Below, piece by piece: positions 46,057 through 55,782 of a DNA stretch of 64,000 nucleotides. Every line of letters begins with the position of its first letter. The stretch's first letter is position 1. Below the pieces are notes generated by a model, which was not told where the DNA came from, searched no databases, and worked only from the letters and a program-made list of their open reading frames with translations. This DNA comes from DATBLE01 sp963764565 (GTDB lineage: Bacteria > Actinomycetota > Thermoleophilia > Gaiellales > Gaiellaceae), in the NCBI GenBank assembly GCA_963764565.1, contig CAVXTD010000046.1:1-64000 (forward strand). Reading direction: 5' to 3'. A program made the position numbers and the translations under genes.

Positions 46057-47636
46057 ATGGAGACGGAGTCCCGGCCGCTACGGATTCTCTTCTTCATGCT
46101 CCACTCCGGCTTTCTCCGCTTCTACGGCCCGCCGCTCGAGCTGCTCGCCGAGCGTGGTCACGAGATCCACCTTGCCTTCACCAGGCTCGAAAAGGATCCG
46201 GGCGACACCCGGCTCGCAGAGGAGCTGGCGGGGCCAATCCCCGGATCACTTTCGGGGAAGCGCCGCTTCGCCGGCGAAGCGACGGCTGGCGCCCCCTGGC
46301 GGGACTCGTCCGGAGCCTCGTCGATCTCGGACGCTACGTGCATCCGCGCTACGCCGAGTCGCCCGCCCTCCGGGCCCGCATGGCCCGCAAGTTCGCCGAC
46401 CACGTCAGCACCGCTCGTGCCGTCGATCCGATCACGGCCCGGCTCACTCTGCTCCTGATCCGGTTTATGGACTCGCGGTCGAGCGAGCTCCTCTCGGGCC
46501 GGATCGTCGCCGCCCTCGGCGCCGTCGAGCGCGCGATTCCGACCTGCCGCAGGATCGACCGCTACCTCCGGGAGCGCCGGCCGGATGCCATTCTCGCCAC
46601 CCCCGTGATCGAGTTCGCCAGCGGCCAGGTCGAGTACCTGAAGAGCGCGCGGAAGGCCGGGGTCCCGTCCGCGGTCTGCGTCGCGAGCTGGGACAATCTC
46701 ACGGGCAAGGGTCTGCTCCGGGTCGTCCCGGATCGGGTGTTCGTCTGGAACGAGCTTCAGGCCGTCGAGGCGGTCGAGATGCACGGCGTCCCACGTGAGC
46801 GTGTCGTCGCGACCGGGGCGCCGAAGTTCGACGAATGGTTCGAGCGGAGCCCGCGAGCAGGCCCCGGTGACTTCGCCGCCGCGGCAGGGGTCTCGCCCAG
46901 CCACCCGTACGTCCTGTACGTCTGCTCGTCGCCGTTCATCGCGCCGGACGAGGTCGGCTTCGTCCGCCGCTGGCTCGGCCGGCTGCGAGCCGACGACCGC
47001 GAGGCTCTGCGCCTGCTCGGCGTCATCGTCCGGCCGCATCCGCAGAACGCGACCCAGTGGCAGGGAGTCGATCTGGCCGAGTTCGGCAACGTCTCGATCT
47101 GGCCGCCCGGCGGGGCGCAGCCCGACGCGGGCGAGGCGCGCGCCGGCTTCTTCGACTCTCTCGCTCACAGCGCAGCCGTCGTCGGCATCAACACGAGCGC
47201 GCTGCTCGAGGCTGCGATCGCCGGCCGGAGTGTCCTGGCCCCGCTCGCACCCGAGTTCGCGGACACCCAGCGCGGCACGCTGCATTTCCGCTACCTCCTG
47301 TACGAGAACGGCGGCTTCGTCCACCTGGGGGAGACGCTCGACGAGCACTTCGACCAGCTCGCGGGGGTCATCGACCGGGGCGACGATCACGCAGAGCAGA
47401 CCCGCCGGTTCGTCGCCTCGTTCGTCCGCCCGCACGGACTCGACCGGCCTGCGACGCCGATCCTTGCCGGGGAGATCGAGTCGTTGGCGCGCTTGACGAT
47501 TCCCCCCGAGCGGCCGACCGTCTCCTCCTGCGCGCTCCGCGCCGTTCTGGCGCCCGTCGCCTTGGCGGCGGCCGTGATCGGCGGGATCGCGGAGCGTGTC
47601 CGGCGCGGCGCGCCCGCCGTCCCGGAGATCAGCTAA
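46057..47636 (+). CDS. GT-B-like array protein (member 3, frameshifted)
   Basis: ATG 46057 begins METESRPLRILFFMLHSGFL, then a frame change near 46240 joins to ITFGEAPLRRRSDGWRPLAG and YVHPRYAESPALRARMARKF. Family blocks: CVASWDNLTGKGLLRVVPDR, VFVWNELQAVEAVEMHGVP, ATGAPKFDEWFERS, VIVRPHPQNATQW, AAVVGINTSALLEAAIAGRS and GTLHFRYLLYENGG. It is the only upstream member on the plus strand besides member 7, so the array is not a simple head-to-tail duplication. It is convergent with the sulfotransferase at 47668. Confidence 0.68.
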
Positions 47637-47667
47637 GAGGCTGCGCCGGTCGGCGCGCGGCTCTCCT

Positions 47668-48606
47668 CTACACCATCCACCCGTGAGACGCGAGATCGAG
47701 TCCGGCGAGCTCGGCCGTCGCGCGGTTGCTCTCGACGAACAGGCTGCCGACGGCCTCGCCGACCGTCTTGACGAGCCGAGCCTCGAGGCGGGCGTCGAGC
47801 ACCGTCGGCAGCCTCGTCCGCTCGATCCGTCGCGCCAGACGCTGGAGCCGCTTCGACTCGATGAAGGGATCGGGCGCGATCTCCGTGCGCACGCCCCCGA
47901 GGTGGTTGACCCGGCGACGCAACTCGATCGCCGACGCCGACGGCGACGGGTTCGACTTCGTGGCAAACGGAAGCGAGGCGAGCACTTCGTCATCGAGCGT
48001 TCCTCCTGCAAACCGGGCGATCGCGGCGACGAACACCGCCGGATCCTCGATGAACTGCTCGTAGGTCAGGATCAGGACCCGTTCGGGACCGAAGAGCTTT
48101 CGGTAGCGCGAGAGCAGGTGGTCGTATTGGAAGAAGCGAAGATCGAACAGCGGCGCCCGCATGCTCGGCGTGAACGGGGGAGCGAGGAACGATCGCAGCG
48201 AGCACGATCCGCCTTCGCGAACGTACTGCTTGTAGGCGGAGAGGATGATCGAGCGCTGCTCGCGAACGACGGCGAGCACCCTGCCCTCGGGAAAGACGGC
48301 AAGGAGCCGGTCCGCGATCTCCTTGCTGTCGTAGCCGCCGGAGAAGGGATGCCCGGAAAGCCGCTCGAAAGAGAGGACGGGAATGCGTCCCTCGGCCGCG
48401 ACCGGCTCGATCAGCTCGTCGAACCTTGCACGGAAGCTCGCGGCGTCGAACGTGAGTGACGGTTGTGCAACGAGCCGCCGGACCGGATGCTTGCCGGGAT
48501 CCTTGCCCAGCGAGCCGAACCCGGTGCGAGGATCGACGAAGAAGTGCCTTCGCAGCCACCCGCTGCCGGTCTTGTGGTAGCCAATGTGCAGCAGGATCGA
48601 ATCCAT
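47668..48606 (-). CDS. Sulfotransferase-family protein
   Basis: ATG 48606 gives 312 residues, intact. The N-terminal PAPS loop is LHIGYHKTGSGWLRRHFFVD, with K-T-G-S in the expected place. VLAVVREQRSIILSAYKQYV is the 3'-phosphate region and VLILTYEQFIEDPAVFVAAI the family's helix 6 motif. It is not closely similar to the sulfotransferase at 39749. The start overlaps the stop of array member 4 (TGATG), so it is the last gene of the operon that starts with the ABC exporter at 55694, suggesting sulfation of the exported glycan. Confidence 0.78.
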   Translation of the reverse strand: MDSILLHIGYHKTGSGWLRRHFFVDPRTGFGSLGKDPGKHPVRRLVAQPSLTFDAASFRARFDELIEPVAAEGRIPVLSFERLSGHPFSGGYDSKEIADRLLAVFPEGRVLAVVREQRSIILSAYKQYVREGGSCSLRSFLAPPFTPSMRAPLFDLRFFQYDHLLSRYRKLFGPERVLILTYEQFIEDPAVFVAAIARFAGGTLDDEVLASLPFATKSNPSPSASAIELRRRVNHLGGVRTEIAPDPFIESKRLQRLARRIERTRLPTVLDARLEARLVKTVGEAVGSLFVESNRATAELAGLDLASHGWMV

Positions 48607-49991
48607 CAGCGCGGCGGACGGAGATCGCCAAGCTGCTCGAGCCCCTCGACGAGCAGCTCCGTGGCCGGACGGTCGACACCACCCGGGCGAACGAACCGGA
48701 GCAGGAACCGCTCGATGCCGGATGCGTAGCGCTCCGGCTCGGCGAGCGTGGCAGCGAGCTGCGCGAGGTGCTCGTCGAGCGTCGCCGCCGTTTGCAGCGC
48801 CTCACCTGCGGCCCGGCGCAGATTGCGGAAGTGGAGCGTCGCCTGCTGGGTCTCGCGGAACTCCGAACTCGCGATCGTCAGCACCGGCCGCCGCCGGATG
48901 AATGCCTCCACCATCGCCGTCGTGTTGATCCCGACGACTGCGTCGGAGAACTGGAGCGAGTGAAAGTACAGGGCCTCGTCCTGCTCGTTCATCGGCAGCT
49001 CAGGCCTCACTTGCGGCGCGACTACGGTTCGCGAGTCGATCGGGCCGGCCGCCGCCCAGGGTTCGACGCTGTAGGGGTGGGGGCGCACGAGCACCCCGAG
49101 CTGGGCGAGCTGCTCGTCTCCGTTCGAGCGGAGCGCCCCGATCCAGCGCCGTACGAACGGCAGCTCGAGCTCCGGCGGAGCGATGTTCGGCGACGAGCCG
49201 ACATAGAGGACGTACCGGTCGACAGCGAGGCCGACCCGCTCGAGGAACTCCGTGCGTGAGCAGGTGGGTCGGCGCTCGAACCAGGTGTCGAACAGCTGCG
49301 CCCCCGTTACGACTACCCGGCCGCGAGGGACGAAATGGAGCGTTGTCGCGTCATCTCGCTGGAGTTCGTTCCAGACGAAGAGGCGGTCGGGAACGGCTTT
49401 CACCATCCCCTTCGTCGTCAGGTGGTCCCACGTTGCCACGCCGGCGCCGACCGGGATGCCGAGCCGGCGCGCAGCTTTCACGGTGTCGGTCTGTCGCCTG
49501 TTCTTCGAGCTGCGCCCGAGGAGCGGGGTGACGAAGACGACGTCCGGCCCAAGGCGGTCGATCGACTGCTCGATGCGCTTGTCGCTCGGGACGGCCCGCT
49601 CGATCGCCAGCAGCACTCTGAGTCCCGCGCGCGCGAACGGCAATCCGTACGGCGCGCGCGACAGGAGCCGGAGCACTGGACCGCGCAGGTACTTCTCGAG
49701 CCGCCTCCGAAGGTATGGCGATCCGGCGAAATGCCGGTCGAGGTAGCGAAGGTAGTCGATCGCCACCCGCAGGGCGGCGATCTGGCCCTCGAGTCGGCGC
49801 CGGGCCTGGGGCAGCGGAGGAACCAGCTCGATTCCGACCCGAGCCTCGACGACGTTCGCCGAGGCATCGCGGCGCTTGTTGGGATCGTCGTACGAGAGGA
49901 GGACGTGATGCCCGCGCTCGGCGAGGAGGCTGATCGTCGATCCGTACATCCGGAGATACCCCGCATACGGCATCTGGAAGAGGATTCGCAT
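48606..49991 (-). CDS. GT-B-like array protein (member 4)
   Basis: ATG 49991 gives 461 intact residues: MRILFQMPYAGYLRMYGSTI, VATWDHLTTKGMVKAVPDRL, VWNELQRDDATTLHFVP, VVTGAQLFDTWFERRPT, LVRPHPYSVEPW, DAVVGINTTAMVEAFIRRRP and ATLHFRNLRR. The canonical S-W-D-N is T-W-D-H here, and A-x-x-E-A-F-I replaces E-A-A-I, so it is the most divergent of the single-domain members apart from member 7. It lacks the basic C-terminal tail of member 2. It overlaps its neighbours on both sides by 1-3 bases, showing tight coupling. Confidence 0.68.
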   Translation of the reverse strand: MRILFQMPYAGYLRMYGSTISLLAERGHHVLLSYDDPNKRRDASANVVEARVGIELVPPLPQARRRLEGQIAALRVAIDYLRYLDRHFAGSPYLRRRLEKYLRGPVLRLLSRAPYGLPFARAGLRVLLAIERAVPSDKRIEQSIDRLGPDVVFVTPLLGRSSKNRRQTDTVKAARRLGIPVGAGVATWDHLTTKGMVKAVPDRLFVWNELQRDDATTLHFVPRGRVVVTGAQLFDTWFERRPTCSRTEFLERVGLAVDRYVLYVGSSPNIAPPELELPFVRRWIGALRSNGDEQLAQLGVLVRPHPYSVEPWAAAGPIDSRTVVAPQVRPELPMNEQDEALYFHSLQFSDAVVGINTTAMVEAFIRRRPVLTIASSEFRETQQATLHFRNLRRAAGEALQTAATLDEHLAQLAATLAEPERYASGIERFLLRFVRPGGVDRPATELLVEGLEQLGDLRPPR

Positions 49992-51454
49992 CAGCCGACG
50001 ACCGCGCCTGCGTAGCGGGCAGCGCGGGTGGCAAGCGGCGCCAGCAGGGGTCGCAACGGCAGTAGCGGCGCTGGTGTCCGGCGTGGTCGCGGGGCCTGCG
50101 AAGCTGCGAGGCGCTCGACTTCGTCGACGAAACGCGGAGTCGCCGGCACATCGAGCCCGTGCGGTCGGACGAACGTTGCGACGAAGCGCCTGGCGCGGGC
50201 GTCGGCTCCGTCTTCGCCGGCGAGGGCCTCGGCGACTTGCTCGGCGTGCTCGGGGAGCGACCGGGCCACGCGCAGCAGCCCTCCGCCGACCTCGATCAGG
50301 TACCGGAAGTGGATCGTGCCGCCCTGGACGCGCTCGTACTCCGGATCGAGGACGGTGAGCACGGAGCGGCCGACGATTGCCGCCTCGATCATCGCGCTCG
50401 TGTTCAGCCCGACGACGGCTGCACTGTGGTAGATCGAGTCGTAGTAGTCGGCTTTCGAGTCCGCGTCCGTTGGCGCATGCCCGCCGGGCGGGTGGACGAC
50501 CACCCCCGGGAGGTCCGAGACGTCGACGCCGTCCCAGTCGTGTCCGCGTTTCGGATGCGGACGCACGAGCACGCCGGCTTCTGCCGGTGCCCCACCCGAT
50601 CCGCGCAGCGCGGCCACCCACCGGCGCACGAAGCCAACCTCGGACTGCCCCGTCCACGGTACTGAGCACGCATAGAGCAGGTATGGCCGGCCAGGGTCGA
50701 GCCCGATCCTTCGGCAGAACTCCGCTCGCGGCCGAGGCGTCCAATCGAACCATTCGTCGAAGCACTGAGCGCCTGTCACGACGACGCGCTCCTGTGCGAT
50801 CCCGTGCAACGCCGTCGCCTCTTCGCGCTGGATCTCGTTCCAGACGAACACTCGATCGGGCACGGGCCGGATCAACGACTTGCTGGAGAGATTGTCCCAG
50901 CTCTTCACGCAGACCCCCGTTCTGAGCCCGAGCGCCTGCGCGGCCCGGAGGAAATCCGGTTGGATCTGGCGCAATCCGACGTATGGGGTGAACAGGATCA
51001 CGTCGGGGCGCTGATCGCGGAGGTACCGCTCGATCTCGTTGTTCGTCGTCAACGCGCGTTGTGCCAGCTCTAAGGCCCCCGCGATCGCGCCGCGGCCGAG
51101 CGCATTGCGGGCCAGCGGCGATCGACCAAGCGCGGCAGCCGGCCGCGGCGCGCGCTCCCACGCCCGGGCACGGTACGTGTCGTTGAACCGGGGCCCGAGG
51201 AATTGGAAGAGATCGAGCGACGAACGTATGTCCGCCGCGAGTGCCAGCCAGCGATCGGGGCCCGGTTGAACGGCTGCTTCGATCGAGACGTTCGGTAGTG
51301 CGGCGAGCTCGTCGAGCAGGCTGGCGCGCCAGATCGCGTCACGCTCCTCGTGGAAGGCGACGGCGACCTCGTGCCCGCGCATGGCAAGCAGCTGGATCAC
51401 CGACTGAAAGCTCGTCAGCGAGAGTTGGGTCTCGGCGGAGAACAGGACGCGCAT
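49991..51454 (-). CDS. GT-B-like array protein (member 5)
   Basis: ATG 51454 gives 487 intact residues. N-domain: MRVLFSAETQLSLTSFQSVI. Family blocks: CVKSWDNLSSKSLIRPVPDR, VFVWNEIQREEATALHGIAQ, VVTGAQCFDEWFDWTPRPRA, VLVRPHPKRGHDW, AAVVGLNTSAMIEAAIVGRS and GTIHFRYLIEVGGG. K-S-L replaces K-G-L after the SWDN block. VTGAQCFD-x-WF is shared with member 6, so these two are probably the closest pair and a recent duplication. A C-terminal Pro/Leu-rich segment (LLPLRPLLAPLATRAARYAG) may be a membrane-association helix. Confidence 0.68.
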   Translation of the reverse strand: MRVLFSAETQLSLTSFQSVIQLLAMRGHEVAVAFHEERDAIWRASLLDELAALPNVSIEAAVQPGPDRWLALAADIRSSLDLFQFLGPRFNDTYRARAWERAPRPAAALGRSPLARNALGRGAIAGALELAQRALTTNNEIERYLRDQRPDVILFTPYVGLRQIQPDFLRAAQALGLRTGVCVKSWDNLSSKSLIRPVPDRVFVWNEIQREEATALHGIAQERVVVTGAQCFDEWFDWTPRPRAEFCRRIGLDPGRPYLLYACSVPWTGQSEVGFVRRWVAALRGSGGAPAEAGVLVRPHPKRGHDWDGVDVSDLPGVVVHPPGGHAPTDADSKADYYDSIYHSAAVVGLNTSAMIEAAIVGRSVLTVLDPEYERVQGGTIHFRYLIEVGGGLLRVARSLPEHAEQVAEALAGEDGADARARRFVATFVRPHGLDVPATPRFVDEVERLAASQAPRPRRTPAPLLPLRPLLAPLATRAARYAGAVVG

Positions 51455-51463
51455 CGGTCACCC

Positions 51464-53037
51464 TCAGTCGTCGTCGGCCAACGGCGAATCGTGCGCTTCG
51501 GCTCGGGCACGCGATCCGTGGCGGCGGAGCGCCCCCACGAGCTTGCCCCCCTCGAGCGCGACCTTCGATCGTACCCGGCGCACCTGAAAGGGCACCTGAA
51601 TCAGCCAAAGGAGGGGTCGAAGGAGCCGGAGCCACCCCGGCTCCGGCACCCGGTCGTACGCGCCATGCCGGACGAGCTCCTCGACGGCATCGACGAAGAC
51701 TGGGGTCGAGGGGATCTGCACTCCCTGGGGCCGCACGAAGAGCTCGGTGAATCGCCGGGCAGCCTCCTCGCCCTCCGTGTCACGGCCGGCCAGCACATCG
51801 CCGAGTCGGCCGACGTGCTCGTCGAGGGTCTCCGAGACCTGCACCAGACCGCCGCCGATCTCGCTGAGGTACCGGAAGTGAAGGACGCCTCCCTGCGAGG
51901 CTGCGAACTCCGGCACCAGGATCGTGTGCACGGCCCGACCGATGATCCCCGCCTCGATCATCGCGGTTGTGTTCACGCCGACGGCGACCGCGCTGTGGTA
52001 GATCGAGTCGAAGTAGTCCGCACGCGTGTCCTGCTCGACGGGCATCACGACCGTCGTCGGCCAGAGGGCGACGCTGTGGAAAGAGGCTGAAGTCGATCTC
52101 CCGCCACTCGTCGTTTCGCAGCGGGTGTGGACGGATGAGAACGCTCGCCTCACGCAGCCCCGGCTCCTCGCTCCTGCGAACCGCCTGCAGCCACCCCAGG
52201 CAGAACTCCGCCTCCGTCATCGTCGACGGGAATAGGGCGCCGCCGAGGTACACGATGTACGGCGTGCGTGGATCGAGGCCGACCCGCGCGCAGAACTCCT
52301 CCCGCGGCCGGGGAGGCCAGCCGAACCAATGGTCGAAGCATTGCGCCCCGGTCGTCACCACCCGGTCCTCGGGGACGCCGTGGATCGTCACCGCCTCGCG
52401 CCTCTGCGCGTCGTTCCACACGGTCACGAGATCGGGAACGACGCGGAGGAGCTGCTTGCTCGAGAGGTTGTCCCAGCTCGCGACGCAGACGCCGGTTGGA
52501 TGCCGGTCGCGGCCGCGCTGCGCGCGTAGTGCGCGTCGGTTGAGCTCGGCATCAGGTGCGGCGTGACGAGAACGACGTTCGGGTCGTGCTCGCGGACGAG
52601 CTGCTGAACTCGCCGGCTGAATGGGATCGCCCGATCGCAGAGGTCGAGGATGCGCGCCCAGAGCGCAAGGCGGGCCGGGATCGCATCCCCGGCAGCCGCA
52701 TGACGAGCTGGAACGGCCGCGGCGCCCGCCCCCGAGCCCGCCTGAGCAGGTAGGGGACGCGATCGGCGCCGAGCTGGAGGAAGTAGACGTAGTCGAGCGC
52801 CCCGCGTACGGGCCGCGCGACCCGGAACCAGGGATCGCGGCGCCACGCGAGCGTGTGGCTCCAACGGAAGTTCGGGTGCCGCTCCATCCGGCGCAGCCAC
52901 GCGGCGTCGAGCGGCTTCGGCGCGGCCTGCTCCCGCTCGAAGACCAGGTGCACCGTGTGACCGCGCTCGAGCATCTCCCGGATCACCGAGTCGAAGAACC
53001 GCAGGTAGCGGCCGAGGTACTCCATGAAGAAGAGCAC
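51464..53037 (-). CDS. GT-B-like array protein (member 6, frameshifted)
   Basis: GTG 53037 starts VLFFMEYLGRYLRFFDSVIR, ERGHTVHLVFEREQ. Frame changes near 52640, 52480 and 52090 separate the blocks RVQQLVREHDPNVVLVTPHL, VTVWNDAQRREAVTIHGVPE, TTGAQCFDHWFGWPPRPREE, SVLIRPHPLRNDEW, AVAVGVNTTAMIEAGIIGRA and VLHFRYLSEIGGG. All family blocks can be traced, so the gene is probably intact in the organism. It follows the ABC transporter ATPase by 57 bases and precedes member 5 by 9 bases. Confidence 0.62.
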
Positions 53038-53094
53038 GCTGCAGCGTCAGTGCGGCGCTCCGGCGACGGGACGGTCGGCGCAGTCGACCTGGAC

Positions 53095-54700
53095 TCAGAT
53101 CTCGATGCGATGGACATCCCACTCGACGTCTTGCCAATTCGCACGCACGTCATCGTCGGCGTCGGCCGACACGCCGAATTCAGGGCCGGGCTGGCGTCGT
53201 AGGTCTGAACGAAGACCTTGAACGACAGCAGCTCCGCTCGGCGCGGCGGCGGCACCTGTGCATTCTCGAGCGACTGCTCGGCTTCCCGGGATGGGCCTTC
53301 CGTCTCCTCGGACTCTTCGCGACCGTCTCCGCCCTTCTCGCCCTCGTCAGACGGCTCGTCAGACTTCGGTGCCAGAGCGGGCATCTCGATCAGGCGAGCC
53401 TCCTCCGCACTCCCTGCGGCCGGGATCTCGGCGGCGAGCTTCGTGACGAGATCCGCCTTCCTGTCCCTCGACGCGATCTTGACGCCGCGCTCCGCCGCGA
53501 GCGCCTTCAACTCCTCGACCTTCATCTGCGAGAGTTCGGTCGGAGCCTCATTCCCCACACGCTCTCTGACCGATGCGCCGACGAGCGTCGCGGTGTACTC
53601 CCCCTCGTCGAGCAGTCCCGCGGGTACTGTAATGGCGAGGCGATAGACGCCGATCTGGCCCTCGAACACCTCCGGGTACTCGCCTTCTGTCTCCCTCCCC
53701 TCTTCGTCGGTGAAGCGCAGGAGGAGGAGGGCCCACTTGAGCTTGAACACGTCAAGCTCGATCCCGATCGTTCCACCTTCGGGGCCGATGGTCACCCCGC
53801 CGTCGTTGCTCGCCAGCACCGCCCGCACCGGCATCTGGAACATTTGTTCTTTCTCCGGCTCGCGGCAAGGCGTCGCTCCGCGATCACCTTGGCGACCGCC
53901 CCAAGGCGGCCCTGGAAGACTGGGGCTCCTTCTCGAAGAGGATCGCGTCCGGGCAGAACCGCGCAACAGTAGGCGGCGACTTCCCGCTCTGGAGGATCGC
54001 GCAACCTTCGTCACTGACGCTGCTCGAGCAAGTCGTTACAACGCTCCTCCATCGCAGCGTCGGTGCCCGCGAAGCGCTCAGAACGACGTAGACGGAGGCG
54101 TCGAGGTGCATCACGGCGGACAGGGACAATCGCTTGGTCCAGGCCTCCTTGTGTACTCGACGCTCTCGGCCGGGAAGCCGAGATCTTCCACCTCGTCCAG
54201 ATGTGCGAAGTCGACGATCTCGTCCCACCGGTTTCGGGAACCGGGGGCCAGTGGAGGACGCCGGAGATGACCGCAGCGACACCTGCCGAACGTCCGGAGA
54301 AATTGAGTTCGGAGAACCGCAGGAGCGGTGCGACCTGGCCGCGAACCATGATTCCGCCCGTGCTCGGCGGGTAAAACCCGGAGAAGGAGGACAGCAGCGT
54401 CTTCGTCGCGGCCTGTCGTCGCCGACCAGGCCAAGGCCCTGCGCCTGACCAAGCTCGAAGCTGACCTCTTCGAGCGCGCCTTTACGCGCTCGTGCGTCTT
54501 CCTCCTCGTCTTCTTCGTCGTCCTCCGTCGCCGTAGTCCCGGTCGGCGGTCGCGCTCCACTGGACGCCGGGCAACAAGCGCGCCAGCCAGCGCGGCGGCT
54601 GCGCCGGCGGCTTCGGCTCGGCCTTCGAGACGCCCTCGACGGCGATCAGAAGGTCTCGGCCAGTTCGACATGGCGCGCGTGGGAGCCGGGCACGGCGCAT
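53095..54700 (-). CDS. Wzt-like polysaccharide ABC transporter ATPase, atypical (frameshifted)
   Basis: ATG 54700 (TAGATG overlap with the permease) starts MRRARLPRAPCRTGRDLLIA, VEGVSKA. The NBD is spread over several frames: ALEEVSFELGQAQGLGLVGD, TLLSSFSGFYPPSTGGIMVR, GQVAPLL, EIVDFAHLDEVED, RLSLSAVMHLDASVYVV and FAGTDAAMEERCNDLL. Canonical Walker A (GxxGxGKS/T), the YSSGM signature and the Walker B Asp are not recognisable. The last 250 residues read as a Wzt C-terminal sugar-binding domain (MFQMPVRAVLASNDGGVTIG, LAITVPAGLLDEGEYTATLV, then DVRANWQDVEWDVHRIEI), interrupted by a Rho_N/SAP-like helix pair (MKVEELKALAAERGVKIASR) and an acidic linker. A separate downstream gene from ATG 53843 is the alternative. 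Confidence 0.55.
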
Positions 54701-55694
54701 CTATGTCCGCTCGATCGGCCTCTCCGCTCGAAGCGGTTGAACATCCACAGGCTGAGGTCGCCGAGGAACGCGAGGCCGACCGAAGCACGGATGTATGACT
54801 CGGTCACAGAGGCGGCGCCGTCTGCAGGAAGCCGTACTTGACCATCTCGACGGGTGCGGTAAGCGGATTGATCTCCGCGATCGGCTGGTACTTCTCCGGC
54901 AGCGAGCTGATCGGGTAGGCAATCGGCGTCATGTAGTACCAGAACGCGGTCACGTAGTTGAACAAGAAGCGGACGTCGCGCACACCTGCGTCAGCGGTGC
55001 CATGATAGCGCAAACGGAGGCCCCAGGCGGCGAGGAGGACGATGCCGAGACAGGCGATCCCCACCGCCGTCGACGGGACGATGTACAGCTTCCCCCGCGT
55101 GGCGAGGAAGTAGAAGATCGCGCCGATCGCCACGGACGTATAGAGGGAGAAGTCGATGGCTCCGGAAGGAGCAGCCCCAGCGATCCGCGGTAACCAGGGA
55201 GCGTGCGCGTTCTTGACGAACTGGTTGCTCATCCGGATGCGCGCGCAGGCCCCATCTGCTCATGCTCTCGAAGAGCACCCAGCCGCACGAGCCGAAGGTG
55301 AAGAAGATGATGTACGGGCGGTCTCCGGACGAGACGCTAAGGAAGCCGCCGAAGAAGAACGCCTTCGTGAGCATGTCGACGACCGGGCCGTAGCGGGAGC
55401 CAGATCCAGCCGAGCCAGGTGTTCTTGAAGCGGCGCATGATGTAGCGCTTCCCGTAGTACGGGATCAGGCGTCGATGGCGCCAGACGTCGTGCAGCCGTG
55501 CGCGAATCCCGTGCTTCCACGGCTCGATGACCCGGATTGGCGCAGCCGGCGGCTGCGCTGCAGGCGCCGCGGTGCGAGGATCTCGTCGCGACAGCGCTCA
55601 GTGATCCGGCTGACGAAATAGGTCCTGATCGACACGGTCTCTTCGTCAATCGCCGGCGGCCCACTCTGCAAGCCGTGTCCGAGGACTCAGTCAC
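54701..55694 (-). CDS. Wzm-like polysaccharide ABC transporter permease (frameshifted)
   Basis: GTG 55694 is supported by TAGACT 6 bases upstream. Across at least four frame changes (near 55590, 55405, 55255 and 54740) one reads IRVIEPWKHGIRARLHDVWR, LIPYYGKRYIMRRFKNTWLG, PVVDMLTKAFFFGGFLSVSS, YIIFFTFGSCGWVLFESMSR, LLAAWGLRLRYHGTADAGVR, YVTAFWYYMTPIAYPISSLP, INPLTAPVEMVKYGFLQTAP and SVGLAFLGDLSLWMFNRFE. Y-x-K-R-Y-x-R-x-x-L-G-x-x-W and PI-x-Y-P-x-x-x-x-P match ABC-2 family O-antigen exporters. It exports the completed glycan together with the Wzt-like ATPase. It heads the operon reaching 47668. Confidence 0.75.
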
Positions 55695-55700
55695 CGACCC

Positions 55701-55706
55701 AGTCTA
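55701..55706 (-). promoter_or_regulatory. -10 element TAGACT of the ABC exporter operon
   Basis: TAGACT on the minus strand ends 6 bases before GTG 55694, supporting a leaderless start for the operon 55694-47668. Confidence 0.5.
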
Positions 55707-55738
55707 GCCGGAGACCCGACCGGCTCTCCCTCTAGCGC

Positions 55739-55744
55739 TAGGCT
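55739..55744 (+). promoter_or_regulatory. -10 element TAGGCT before array member 7
   Basis: TAGGCT ends 6 bases before an ATG at 55751. That ATG opens a 12-codon frame (MRENRRSGRPG, 55751-55786) whose TGA overlaps ATG 55783 of member 7. Either it is a coupled leader ORF or an indel hides an 11-residue N-terminal extension. Confidence 0.45.
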
Positions 55745-55782
55745 GAGCCGATGCGCGAAAACAGGCGTTCCGGTCGGCCTGG

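Noticed and set aside
52983..54014. Stand-alone phage-like protein with a HeH/SAP domain
   Set aside because: The preceding and following strands match a Wzt C-terminal domain and the gene follows a Wzm/Wzt pair; there are no other phage genes. Kept as an insertion hypothesis instead.
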